This document shows, piece after piece, positions 48,353 through 57,522 of a stretch of DNA of 60,728 bases. The translations under genes and the position numbers were made by a program. Position 1 is the first letter of the stretch, and each line of letters starts with the position of its first letter. Under the pieces are notes generated by a model. That model saw nothing but the letters and a program-made list of their open reading frames with translations. It had not been told where the DNA came from and made no database searches. The stretch spans positions 1 to 60,728 of the forward strand of contig NZ_JADEXQ010000025.1 in assembly GCF_015207035.1 (NCBI RefSeq). Reading direction: 5' to 3'. This stretch comes from Romeriopsis navalis LEGE 11480. GTDB taxonomy: Bacteria > Cyanobacteriota > Cyanobacteriia > Leptolyngbyales > Leptolyngbyaceae.

Positions 48353-51300
48353 TTAACTGGCCCGTACGGCTACGGGTTGGACTTTCACCAATGTTTCGAT
48401 CGTGGGATAAGCCTGTTGGATTTGCAGCAGAATCTCGATCGCTTGGGATTTATCGCGAATGGTGATCGCGGCTGATTGCCGGGTGAGAATGGCGGCGACG
48501 ATGGCGGCGGCGGTTTCACTTTTGGTTGCTTCCGCTGCCAGAAACCGGAAGATGCGTTGTTTGGCCACCCGATTACGATTCACTTGGCCTAGCACGATTG
48601 TGAAATATGGCTGAAGTTCGCGCAGGCGATCGGGCGCATCGGCGGCATATCGCTCCAGGTAATTCGTGGCAAATAGCTGCATATCCGGCGCCGGATGTTG
48701 ACTGAACTTCAGGAGATAATCGGGGCCATCACTACTGTGGAAACAGCGGCTGAGCAGATCCCGACCGAGTTTGCGGATTTCGGGCAGATTGTTATCACAA
48801 ATGCTGACGATCAACGATGGCGTAAAGTCTTCTGGCTGGAGCTGCTCGGTAAAGAACTGGAACCCAAACTGCCGCACATCATCCCAGGGTGATTCTAATA
48901 CCATGACCGTTGTTAGCAGCTTTTCCGAATCCTGACGAATCTCACTCAATCCGGATTGAATCATCTGACAACCGGCCGATCGCACCGTTTGGATTTCGTG
49001 GTGGGTCAGTTCACCCATTTGGAATATTGTTAGTTGTTGTTGCCAGTCGGCGCGGCGCGATTGCAGCATATGGCCAGCTAATTCCTGGGCGGCAGTCGAT
49101 TCGCATTGCAATAACTGCCACGTTTGTTCTGATGTGGCTGCGGCCATCCAGCGCGTCACATCCTGACCAATTAGCTTAACCAAGAAGTCATGCACACCCG
49201 CATGGGGTTCTGGCTGCTGCAATACCGATTGGATGTGCGGGAGGAATTGATTGATAAAGTCGGACGATGTATTTAACAATCGCACTAGTGTTGGTTGAAT
49301 TGCGTCCCGCATTTCTGGCAATTCGTGGGTTGCCAAGGTCATCAGTTGTTGCGGCTGTTGTTCGAGGACTGTATCCGGTAATGTCCCAAATATCTCCACG
49401 CCCAGCACCCGCACGGCATCGGTGGGTGACTCGATTAAGGCATCCAGTAAGCCCGGCGGAAATTCTGCGGCAGGTGTGATGTGGTTGCGCAGAAGCGTCG
49501 CGCCAAAGACTTGTAGTACCTCAAGTGGCTGCCGCAGTAAATCCACAATAATATCAATACCCAGCGATCGCATCGGCGCCGCAAAATAATCCAGCAGACT
49601 GTCGATCGTGTTCTGCATGCGTTCGATTTCCGCTTCCTGCAGCACTAATAGAATCGCAATCACCTGCCCAACAATCACTTGCGACAAAGCCTCTGGTAAC
49701 GGTGTTGCCGTACTGAGTAACTGCCGCACAAAGGCGCGGGTTTCGGCTTCTGGGCTGACAATTAAAGCTGCAACCAAAGGGCCATCCGACAGGAAGCGAT
49801 CGCGTTGAGCAGTAATCCAGATATAGGCCTGCGATCGTGCGGGTGCATAGGCACAATTGGCCACCGCCAAGACCAAATCCAGATTCGGGTTCTGCGGGGC
49901 ATAGCGATCGTGGGCTAAGCCAAACGCAAACTCGGCGGTTTCGGCGTAGGGCTGACGGAGCAATTTCACTAAATCCGCCAGCTCGATTGTCGGGCAAAAT
50001 TCGGCGCAGGTTTTCAAGGCCCGCACTGCGAATTCATGGACGCTACCACACCGGCTTTCGAGGAGTAGGCGCAGCAAAGAATGGGGCTGCGCGGTCCATA
50101 GTTCTGGGAAGGCTTCTTCGCGGATCGTGGGGGCGGGGTCGCCCGGTTTATAGCCGTTTTGACAGCGCCAAGCGTTCTGCGGATGTTTGTAGGCGTAGCG
50201 AGGACTATGGGTGTAAAGGATATGGTTGAAGGCCCAGTACGCCGCATATTTATCCCAGGCCGCGCGTCCGGCTTCGACTTGCTGCCAGTTGTTATCCCAG
50301 CGATAGAGTATGCGGTTGCGTATGTCTTGGGCGTCTTGGTCGGCGTATTGCAGCAAGATTTCGGTGGCCAGGGAGACGTACGCCGTATCCGCTAATTCCC
50401 CCAAGCGCTTCAATGTTTTCCAAACTCGACGACGCAGATAGTTCTTGGTCTTTTCACCAAAGGCAATCTTGGCGTTCGGGCCAATGAAAGCGGCTTTGAA
50501 GTCGGGGTTTTCGTCGTGCTCCCAACGGCCGGTTTTGTAGTTGTATTCCTGGTTCGTATAGCGATGGATATACTCACCATTGGGCAAGGAAATATACCAA
50601 TCATTGCCGGTATAGCCCTTGTCTTCCTGTTCAAACCGATAGGCTAATCGACCAAACATCTCCGCATCTTGGCGATATTCCGCTAGCTTGAAGATGTGCC
50701 GGACCACCTGGAAATAGGGCGGTCGCAGGGGCACTGAGCCCAGTGTTTCAAACAACGCCGATCGCATGTGAGGAGAATTGATTTGATACAGCGTTGTGAG
50801 CACCTGAACCTGTTGCAGTGTGGGATTCTGCAACTCCGTCGCCAGAACGGCCGCAAATTCTTCCGCTGATGCCTCTGTGGCGACGGTTTGGAGTACCCCC
50901 GGTAACGTTTGGATCAAGCGTGCTTGCCAATCTGCGGCTTGTGCCGGTGAGACCAACTTCAACAGAGCCGCTAGGGCAATGCGCTTCACATGGGCATGGG
51001 CCGGGGACGTTGAGCGATCGTAGAGATCTTCAAGGGGATTGATCGCCGCTGCATCACCACAGTTACCCAAGGCCCAAGCCAAGCAATAGTTGCGCATGGG
51101 TGGATTTTGTAATGGATCAGGTCCGAGCAATTGGATCAGCAATGGTGCCGCCGCCGAAATCCGTAATTCACCCGATCGCCAGATGGCTCGACTGAGGGAC
51201 CAAGGCGGTTGATCTCCATTGGTGTCACCTTGTGCCAATCGGGCTAAAATTGCGGCCTCTCGCTGACTGGCAAGGGCTTGGGTAATGGCTGGATCGGCTG

Positions 51301-51604
51301 CCGTGTGAGCTGCGGGTGCGGGCTCAACCGCGGCTGCCGGATCGAGGCTGTCTAAGTCTTGACCCGTAACATCCTGGTAGCCTTTCTTCGTTTTTGCAGC
51401 AATGAGCTTATCAAATACCTTTTGGGCCTCGGCCCGTGGGACTGGCGCATCTGTTTGGCTGCCTTCGCGGAGCGCTTTACCCCGCCGGCCATAGCGGAAG
51501 TTAACGACGTAGCGATCGTCCTCCACTTGGCAAATATCAGCTTCATAAACCTTGTCAGACTTTCCCGATTGGTAGAGCAGCGTCGTGCGCTGAATAAGCT
51601 GCAT
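48353..51604 (-). CDS. Retron accessory protein with WGR domain and HEAT/ARM repeats
   Basis: A 1083-residue protein from the ATG at 51604, which has an AGGAG ribosome site; an in-frame start at 51661 is upstream and unlikely. Residues 1-82 are a WGR domain (KVYEADICQVEDDRYVVNF then RYGRRGKALREG), a nucleic-acid-binding fold known from PARP proteins and MolR/YehI. The rest is a long alpha-helical array with HEAT/ARM-like repeats, including several in the C-terminal half. The E. coli MolR (YehI) protein has the same WGR-plus-repeats plan and there, too, SWIM proteins are encoded nearby. It is the first gene of the retron cassette. A scaffold or sensor role is inferred, not shown. Confidence 0.85.
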   Translation of the reverse strand: MQLIQRTTLLYQSGKSDKVYEADICQVEDDRYVVNFRYGRRGKALREGSQTDAPVPRAEAQKVFDKLIAAKTKKGYQDVTGQDLDSLDPAAAVEPAPAAHTAADPAITQALASQREAAILARLAQGDTNGDQPPWSLSRAIWRSGELRISAAAPLLIQLLGPDPLQNPPMRNYCLAWALGNCGDAAAINPLEDLYDRSTSPAHAHVKRIALAALLKLVSPAQAADWQARLIQTLPGVLQTVATEASAEEFAAVLATELQNPTLQQVQVLTTLYQINSPHMRSALFETLGSVPLRPPYFQVVRHIFKLAEYRQDAEMFGRLAYRFEQEDKGYTGNDWYISLPNGEYIHRYTNQEYNYKTGRWEHDENPDFKAAFIGPNAKIAFGEKTKNYLRRRVWKTLKRLGELADTAYVSLATEILLQYADQDAQDIRNRILYRWDNNWQQVEAGRAAWDKYAAYWAFNHILYTHSPRYAYKHPQNAWRCQNGYKPGDPAPTIREEAFPELWTAQPHSLLRLLLESRCGSVHEFAVRALKTCAEFCPTIELADLVKLLRQPYAETAEFAFGLAHDRYAPQNPNLDLVLAVANCAYAPARSQAYIWITAQRDRFLSDGPLVAALIVSPEAETRAFVRQLLSTATPLPEALSQVIVGQVIAILLVLQEAEIERMQNTIDSLLDYFAAPMRSLGIDIIVDLLRQPLEVLQVFGATLLRNHITPAAEFPPGLLDALIESPTDAVRVLGVEIFGTLPDTVLEQQPQQLMTLATHELPEMRDAIQPTLVRLLNTSSDFINQFLPHIQSVLQQPEPHAGVHDFLVKLIGQDVTRWMAAATSEQTWQLLQCESTAAQELAGHMLQSRRADWQQQLTIFQMGELTHHEIQTVRSAGCQMIQSGLSEIRQDSEKLLTTVMVLESPWDDVRQFGFQFFTEQLQPEDFTPSLIVSICDNNLPEIRKLGRDLLSRCFHSSDGPDYLLKFSQHPAPDMQLFATNYLERYAADAPDRLRELQPYFTIVLGQVNRNRVAKQRIFRFLAAEATKSETAAAIVAAILTRQSAAITIRDKSQAIEILLQIQQAYPTIETLVKVQPVAVRAS

Positions 51605-52297
51605 CGGTATTCTCCTAGCGTGGGGCAAATGGATGGCAGGGCTAAGTTTAGAAATCCCCAAATTGCGCCTAGAGCAACGCGCTCCACACGAAATTTGCGT
51701 CGATTCCGTTCAAAAAATTAGACGAATGATGACTGGGCGCCGCCTCGCCGTGAGTGCGCGTCAGTTGTGCAATTATTGTCGTGTCGAGGTTCTCTTTAAG
51801 GGCTTGCAGCGATGCATATTGGGCAGAACATCAATCAGACAGAGCGGATGTTCACTGGATTGACAGAGACCCAAGGCAAAATCACCATGCAAGCAAATCT
51901 GATAGTTTATTTGTACTTGTCGAAATTGTAGCGAAGAATAATTATGAATGCAAGTAATCCAACATCGCGGACTGCTTCTAATCACCAATGAAATTTATGA
52001 GAGGCTGATTGTGAGAACTTGCCCGGCGGTGGACCTGCGAATTGGGGGTGATTGTCTGCTGGCTCCCCTTTTGTCGCAATACGCTGTCATCAAATTCCGG
52101 CGTCAATCAGTTGGAATTGAAATCAGATGCTGAGTTGGCTACAGCTTTTGTCTGTACCGATCTCGCTGGCCGGTATTATTCACATGGCACTTGAGTAATA
52201 CCGGCTTGCGAAAGACCTTCACGAAGGTGAAGGTCTTTCGCAAGCCGCTGCGGAAATGGGAATGCTTAGATGTGACTCCATTCATCTAGTCAGCGGA
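51605..52297. other. Divergent intergenic region with two overlapping hairpins
   Basis: It separates the retron cassette (minus) from a kinase gene (plus). Short frames inside it (51773-51988 minus, 51948-52133 plus) show no family features. No clear promoter is visible for the cassette; a minus-strand AT-rich stretch lies near 51700. Two hairpins near the kinase start are listed separately. Confidence 0.4.
52169..52247. promoter_or_regulatory. Two mutually exclusive hairpins upstream of a kinase gene
   Basis: Hairpin A pairs GCCGGTATTA (52169-52178) with TAATACCGGC (52196-52205). Hairpin B is a perfect 21-bp stem (52202-52222 with 52227-52247) around GAAG. They share bases 52202-52205, so they cannot both form in full. 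B has no T tract, which argues against a simple terminator. B ends 51 bases before the kinase ATG at 52298. Confidence 0.5.
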
Positions 52298-53776
52298 ATG
52301 CGCCATTTCTTTGCTACGGAAGCAGCATTTGATGTACTGCTGCGGCCCTATCGGGAACGGGCCGATCGAATCATGGTGTGGATGCAGGTATTTTTGTGTG
52401 TCGTTTGTTTCGCGATTGCGCCGATCCACAACACATTCAAGGCGGTTGGGGTGATTGCGCTGCCTACCCTCCTTATTGCCTACGGTTTGAGTCGTTGGAT
52501 GCCGGGTGCGCTCGCCACAAGGATCTATATGGGCTGTGGCTTTATGACCTACACCGGCCTGATTATTCACCAGAGTAATGGCCAAACAGAGGCGCATTTC
52601 TCGGCTTTTGGCTTAATCGGGATACTGTTGTATTACCGTGACTGGCGGACCATTATTGCCGCAACAGTATTCATTTATCTGCATCACCTGATTCTGGGCT
52701 ATCTACAGTCGATCGGCGGTCCAATCTATGTATTTGCCAGTTCCCATTTTTGGGCGATGTTTGGGATTCACGTCGCGTATTTTCTGCCATTTATTGGGAT
52801 GATGGCCTACCTATCGATTTGGCTACGACGTGAGGGGTATGAAAATCAACAGGATTTAGCGAATCTCAAACGTGCTGAAGCGGTGATGCTAGAGAAGTCT
52901 CAGGCCCTGGAAAATACGCTTAACAAGTTGGAGCAAACCCAAATCCAGGTGGTGCAGAGTGAAAAAATGGCCGTCCTCGGTAATATGGTCGCCGGTGTTG
53001 CCCATGAGATCAATAATCCGATCGGTTTCCTCAATGGCAGCATCAAAAATGCCGAAGATTATATTCAAGATTTGCTCGGACATATTGCGTTATACCAGGA
53101 ACATTACCCGGATGCAGTTGCCGCTGTGCAGGAAGATGCCGAAGCGATTGATCTGGAGTTTATCCAAGCGGATCTCCCGAAATTACTCACGACAATGCAG
53201 AGCGCGAATCAGCGGATTAAGTCCATGAGCACTAGCCTGCGGATATTTTCCCGTGCCGATAAGGAACATAAAATCCCTGCCAACTTGCATGATGGGATTG
53301 ATAGTACGATCCTGATTTTGAAATATCGACTTAAGGCGAGTCCGGCACGTCCTGCCATCCAGGTGGTTACAGAATATGGCCCGATCCCGGAAATTACCTG
53401 TTTCCCAGGACAACTGAATCAGGTGTTTATGAATATTCTGGCGAACGCGATCGATGTCTTTGATGAAGTCATTCCCACGGCTAGTTTTAATGAAATCAAG
53501 CAGCAGGGTCAGCAGATCACCATTAGTACCAGTGCGTTGCCCGAGCAAAATCTGGTCGAAATCTGCATCCGCGATAACGGTAAAGGCATGACGGCAGCGG
53601 TTAAGTCCCGCATTTTTGATCATCTTTTTACGACCAAAGCCGTTGGCAAAGGTACAGGACTGGGGATGGCGATCACGCACCAAATTGTGGTCGATACCCA
53701 TGGTGGGAGCATTGATGTCCAGTCGGAAGTTGGCCAGGGAACAGCGTTTGTAATTCGACTGCCAATCGCGAGCTAA
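52298..53776 (+). CDS. Membrane histidine kinase, no receiver domain
   Basis: A 492-residue kinase from the ATG at 52298; an ATG at 52256 would add 14 residues and overlap the hairpin region. About six membrane helices in the first 170 residues form a MASE-like sensor. A coiled coil leads to a kinase core with His236 in GVAHEINNPIGFLNGS and an ATPase domain ending GKGTGLGMAITHQIV. There is no receiver. The core closely resembles that of the kinase at 43243, whose gene ends just before the retron cassette. It is probably an unpaired kinase. Confidence 0.9.
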   Translation: MRHFFATEAAFDVLLRPYRERADRIMVWMQVFLCVVCFAIAPIHNTFKAVGVIALPTLLIAYGLSRWMPGALATRIYMGCGFMTYTGLIIHQSNGQTEAHFSAFGLIGILLYYRDWRTIIAATVFIYLHHLILGYLQSIGGPIYVFASSHFWAMFGIHVAYFLPFIGMMAYLSIWLRREGYENQQDLANLKRAEAVMLEKSQALENTLNKLEQTQIQVVQSEKMAVLGNMVAGVAHEINNPIGFLNGSIKNAEDYIQDLLGHIALYQEHYPDAVAAVQEDAEAIDLEFIQADLPKLLTTMQSANQRIKSMSTSLRIFSRADKEHKIPANLHDGIDSTILILKYRLKASPARPAIQVVTEYGPIPEITCFPGQLNQVFMNILANAIDVFDEVIPTASFNEIKQQGQQITISTSALPEQNLVEICIRDNGKGMTAAVKSRIFDHLFTTKAVGKGTGLGMAITHQIVVDTHGGSIDVQSEVGQGTAFVIRLPIAS

Positions 53777-53933
53777 GTCCGCGACGATGCCGATGGTCTT
53801 ACCCGGCGGCCTTGCGTCGGTCGCCGCATCTTGCGCGATTGCCCACGAAATTAGCCGATACAATGACTGGGTCAATGGCGATCGTAAGCAATTCAGCCGT
53901 CACAATCTTCAGGAATGCAAGGAAGTCATCATC

Positions 53934-54374
53934 GTGGAAAGCAAACCGGCGGCTTGGGACCTCGCAAAATTGGAGTACGAAACGGCATTAGAACAATATC
54001 GCCAGTTCACGTCTCTGCGGCGTCAGGATATGACTTTTGTTACGACAGTTCAGGCAGCAGTGCTGACGATTATTGGTAAGAATTTGCTGAAGTTGGATGG
54101 GGCACATTTTTTGCTGTCGCTGGTGGCGGTATTTGTGCTGTTTTTGGGCATCAACAGTGAGCGCCGGTTGGCGGGTTATATGACGGCCTACATGCGGCGG
54201 ACCAACGAGATTGAAGCCGAATATGGCATGAAGTTAACCTTGATGAGTGCCCAGGAAGTGAAAACAAAGCGTCTGTTAGTCTCAAACGCCATTATCTTTC
54301 CGCTCTACTATGCTGTTTTCCTAATCGCTTGGGGCGTCGTCTGGATTTTGAATCTGCTGAGTGGGGCAAAGTAG
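53934..54374 (+). CDS. Small membrane protein, unknown function
   Basis: A 146-residue protein if the GTG at 53934 is used; it follows a GGAAG ribosome site. The frame extends 49 codons upstream to an ATG at 53787, but that part is not protein-like. A charged helical start (WDLAKLEYETALEQYRQFT) leads to two central membrane helices (about residues 42-80) and one near the C-terminus (LYYAVFLIAWGVVWIL). No family recognised. It may be co-transcribed with the kinase gene before it. Confidence 0.6.
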   Translation: MESKPAAWDLAKLEYETALEQYRQFTSLRRQDMTFVTTVQAAVLTIIGKNLLKLDGAHFLLSLVAVFVLFLGINSERRLAGYMTAYMRRTNEIEAEYGMKLTLMSAQEVKTKRLLVSNAIIFPLYYAVFLIAWGVVWILNLLSGAK

Positions 54375-54805
54375 CGGGAGTCTTAGCTTGTCTGTGCTGG
54401 GGGGGGAAGCCGTTGTTCTAGTTGTCCCTGATCGACCATTTGGTAATGTGTACCATGCGACTGCCCATGGCCTGGGGCTCACCGCACTTTGCCAATGGCG
54501 ACGGTAATGGTACGGCGTTGTCTTGGCGCTGGGATTTAAGCCATGCGCTGCAGTGAGGTGCAGCGACTGCGAACAAACTTTTCCAATGCCTCAGGGCGAG
54601 CCTTTTAGCCGCAGGATCTTCTAGACCCTGCGGCTGACGATGGCGGGCGATTGCTAGCGATACAACTGGGATCCCCATTTAGCAACCCAAGGGAGGAATT
54701 TGCTCCGGCACAACATAAATCACCCGGAATTCTGCCGTGTGGTTAACTCATCCATTGCTACCCATTGATGCTAAAACGGGTACACCCAATTCATCCTGTC
54801 ACTCT
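54375..54805. other. Intergenic region with a hairpin
   Basis: It contains a 9-bp hairpin (AGCCGCAGG at 54607-54615 with CCTGCGGCT at 54627-54635). A minus-strand frame at 54418-54678 crosses this hairpin and has no protein-like pattern, so I do not call it a gene. No other structure seen. Confidence 0.4.
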
Positions 54806-55183
54806 ATGAATCGTCGATCGCCGCGTATCCTCAAAGCCATGGCCACTGGTGCATTTGCGACTCTAGTTGGCCTGATTAGCTTTACCCTGATTGGCTGTAT
54901 TGCTTGGCCAATCATTCGCGGGCCACGTGGTCTGCTCATCGCCCTGATTATCGGCGGATTGACCGCGCTCCTCATCCGTCGCCAGACGACATGGCCTGCC
55001 TCGATCTTCGCTGGCATGATCGGCTCATTCATGGCCAGCTATGCCACCCTATCTATGGGTGAGGTGCTCTCCCCGGGTAGCCTTACCTGGGCGATCCAAG
55101 GTGGTGCCTATGGTGCGGCGATCGGCACCCCGATCGGGAGCATTCTCGGTTTGATTGGACTGCTGCGCCCCGCCCAGAAATAG
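54806..55183 (+). CDS. Small multi-helix membrane protein, unknown function
   Basis: A 125-residue protein from the ATG at 54806; a GTG at 54737 lies in frame upstream. Four hydrophobic glycine-rich helices fill it: AFATLVGLISFTLIGCIAW, GLLIALIIGGLTALLI, ASIFAGMIGSFMASYATL, and a C-terminal GAAIGTPIGSILGLIGLL. The Gly/Ala content suggests tight helix packing. No recognised family and no neighbour that informs function. Confidence 0.65.
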   Translation: MNRRSPRILKAMATGAFATLVGLISFTLIGCIAWPIIRGPRGLLIALIIGGLTALLIRRQTTWPASIFAGMIGSFMASYATLSMGEVLSPGSLTWAIQGGAYGAAIGTPIGSILGLIGLLRPAQK

Positions 55184-55366
55184 CGATCGCCCACGCCATC
55201 GTCAAAAGTTTGCCACAATGCTTAAGTAACGCCACTGGCAGCTTGATGCCGCGGCTGCGGCTAAATGTATGAGCCAAATAGCACAAATGCATTAAGATAT
55301 GCCTAGCACCGCCTCATCGCCAATTGAGCAGTCGGGGGTTGCACAGCACCAAGCCAGGAAGAATTC

Positions 55367-55906
55367 ATGCCAAGTTATGTTGCGTTTCTACGGGCGGTTA
55401 ATGTCGGCGGGCGACAAGTCAAAATGGACAAACTCGCCGAGCATTTCAAAAGCCTTGGCCATGAAGACGCCCAGACGTTTCTCACGACGGGTAATGTAAT
55501 TTTTGAAGCCACCGATCAGACATCCATTGCCCTTGGAGAACAGATGGAGAGTCCGATCGAAGAATTACTCGGATTCCGCTCAGAAGTATTTGTGCGTAAT
55601 ACCAGTGAGCTACAAGCGATTCTCGCCACGGCCAAGACCCTGCTGCCAAACGTGCCGAACAATGGCGCACTGAATGTGGCGTTTCTGAAGGCCCCACTGA
55701 CGGAGGCCCAAGCCGAGATTCTCGATGGATTGAGTAGTCCGATCGACGAGTTTCTTGTCCAGGGCACGGAGCTTTATTGGACTTGTCGTGCCGCCCAAAA
55801 TTCGTCGAAATGCTCTAACGGTATCTTTGAAAGCAAACTCAAGCTGCGATCGACCCTCCGGCCAGTCGGAATGCTCACCGAACTGACCGAAAAATTCTTT
55901 GCCTAA
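55367..55906 (+). CDS. DUF1697 protein
   Basis: A 179-residue cytoplasmic protein with the DUF1697 start signature YVAFLRAVNVGGR and the later FLTTGNVIFEA segment. The family is widespread and has a ferredoxin-like alpha/beta fold of unknown function. The length and motifs are normal. It starts at ATG 55367. It stands alone on the + strand, convergent with a methyltransferase gene. Confidence 0.9.
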   Translation: MPSYVAFLRAVNVGGRQVKMDKLAEHFKSLGHEDAQTFLTTGNVIFEATDQTSIALGEQMESPIEELLGFRSEVFVRNTSELQAILATAKTLLPNVPNNGALNVAFLKAPLTEAQAEILDGLSSPIDEFLVQGTELYWTCRAAQNSSKCSNGIFESKLKLRSTLRPVGMLTELTEKFFA

Positions 55907-56028
55907 GGTCCCAGCCGCACCGTAATTGTCCTCGCCATCATGACGATGCGTCCGCTCATCCCTAACCTTCAGGCCAACCGGGTGGCGCCGCCATTACTCA
56001 GAGCTGTGGCAGCACCGGTGATTGTGCT

Positions 56029-56895
56029 TCACGCCGCTTGCTCAAACCCCATAATCACATAGCGTAGCAGTCCCAATTGGCTGAGCTTCTCCGCCGTCGT
56101 CGTATCATAGACCGCCTGAGGGAACTCCATCTGCTCAAACACCTGCCTTACCACCGGATACGTCGGTAACGTTTGCTTTGTAATATCCGCCTGCACCGTT
56201 ACCCGTAGCCCCGTGGCCGACGCCAACGTACGATAATCCTTCACGGTAAACTCGCTATCGACCCGACCATAGGTCCCAGATATTAGAGAATTACTTGAAC
56301 TTGGCAGAATCTTTTGCGCCAACTTAAACGCCGGCACCGAGACAAAATCCGACAGTGCTAAGCGCCCTCCCGGCTTCAGGACGCGCTGCACCTCGTGGAA
56401 AAACTGCTCCCGGCTCGGAAAATGAAAAATACATTCCACCGCCAGCACCACATCAAATGAGTCATCCTCAAACGGTAACTCACAGGCATTACCTTCTACA
56501 AAGTTAATCTGATTCGAGTTCAGCGGCGTCACTGCTCGCCGGGCGCGTTCCAACTGACGCGCATCAATATTTAGCCCCGTCATATCCAAATCCTGGAACC
56601 GCTCATTCAGGCTGGCGATCGTCCCGCCAAAGCCACAGCCCACATCGAGGAGGCGATCGCCCGCTTGCACTCCCGCCGACTGATAGACCAACTGACACAA
56701 CCGCTCCGCCGCCGCCGCAAAATCCGCCACCGAGCCATCTGCCGCCGTCCCCTTCGACCAATAACCCCAATGCACATGCCGCCCAAACGCCGCCTGCACA
56801 TCGTCATGACCACCCGCATTTAGCACTTCCAGCAGCGCATCAAAATAGGGCATCGCAATATCGGCTGGTCGCTGCGCTGCTGGTCGTTGCGCCAT
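56029..56895 (-). CDS. Class I SAM-dependent methyltransferase
   Basis: A 288-residue enzyme with a Rossmann-fold methyltransferase core. Motif I is LLDVGCGFGG (near residue 85), followed by LNIDARQLERA (motif II area) and the post-motif segment FDVVLAVECIFHFPSREQF, which is close to the pattern of UbiE and sterol/tocopherol-type methyltransferases. The length and the absence of a transit segment suggest a soluble enzyme. The methyl acceptor is not apparent. Confidence 0.85.
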   Translation of the reverse strand: MAQRPAAQRPADIAMPYFDALLEVLNAGGHDDVQAAFGRHVHWGYWSKGTAADGSVADFAAAAERLCQLVYQSAGVQAGDRLLDVGCGFGGTIASLNERFQDLDMTGLNIDARQLERARRAVTPLNSNQINFVEGNACELPFEDDSFDVVLAVECIFHFPSREQFFHEVQRVLKPGGRLALSDFVSVPAFKLAQKILPSSSNSLISGTYGRVDSEFTVKDYRTLASATGLRVTVQADITKQTLPTYPVVRQVFEQMEFPQAVYDTTTAEKLSQLGLLRYVIMGFEQAA

Positions 56896-57063
56896 GGTGC
56901 TGATTCCTCATGATTTAGTCTGCTCTAATCAATCATGACAGACACAGAACGCGCAACACCCAGCATCAGCAAGATTCGTAGCATGCACTTTTAGGGCATA
57001 TTAGCAGCAGCTACCGCTGGACATCTCTAGCCAGCTACCCCACTACTCAATCGGTCGTATTTG

Positions 57064-57501
57064 ATGTATCCATTTATTGCTTGCCTGAGCACCGGCATCA
57101 TCTGCGTCATCTTCGGGATGAAACATTGTGCCCAGGCGATCGCTTCCCGCAATTGGCCGCGCACGCTGGGCACCATCACCCGTTCCCATTTGGAAACCTT
57201 CCGATCAGGCCCCAACTTTCCTCGATATGCGCTGTATCTGCGATATACCTATTGTGTCAACGGTCGGGACTATATCGGCCACCGTGTCCGCTTTCGGCCT
57301 TTCTGGAACGTGCGCGATCGGCGATATATGGAAACCTTTACCCAACGCTATCCCAAAGGGTCGTCGGTCGAGATTTTCTACGCCCCCAGTCAGCCCAAAG
57401 TCGCGATTCTCGAACCCGGTTTTGACTGGTCAGTCACCTTATTATTTTTGATGGGCTTGGTTTTCCTGTGGGCGGCCTACATGCTCCACCTCCAGCGCTA
57501 G
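57064..57501 (+). CDS. DUF3592 membrane protein
   Basis: A 145-residue protein from the ATG at 57064; a TTG lies one codon upstream. A membrane helix at each end (residues 1-20 and about 122-141) encloses a domain of about 95 residues. Its pattern (NWPRTLGTITRS, YLRYTYCVNGRDYIGHRV, YPKGSSVEIFYAPSQP) is typical of DUF3592, a family of unknown function in which the domain is exposed to the periplasm. It lies next to a small membrane protein gene on the other strand. Confidence 0.85.
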   Translation: MYPFIACLSTGIICVIFGMKHCAQAIASRNWPRTLGTITRSHLETFRSGPNFPRYALYLRYTYCVNGRDYIGHRVRFRPFWNVRDRRYMETFTQRYPKGSSVEIFYAPSQPKVAILEPGFDWSVTLLFLMGLVFLWAAYMLHLQR

Positions 57502-57522
57502 TTTAAAGACTGATGTTGTCCA

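Noticed and set aside
54418-54678. 86-codon minus-strand frame
   Set aside because: It crosses a 9-bp hairpin and has no protein-like pattern or ribosome site.
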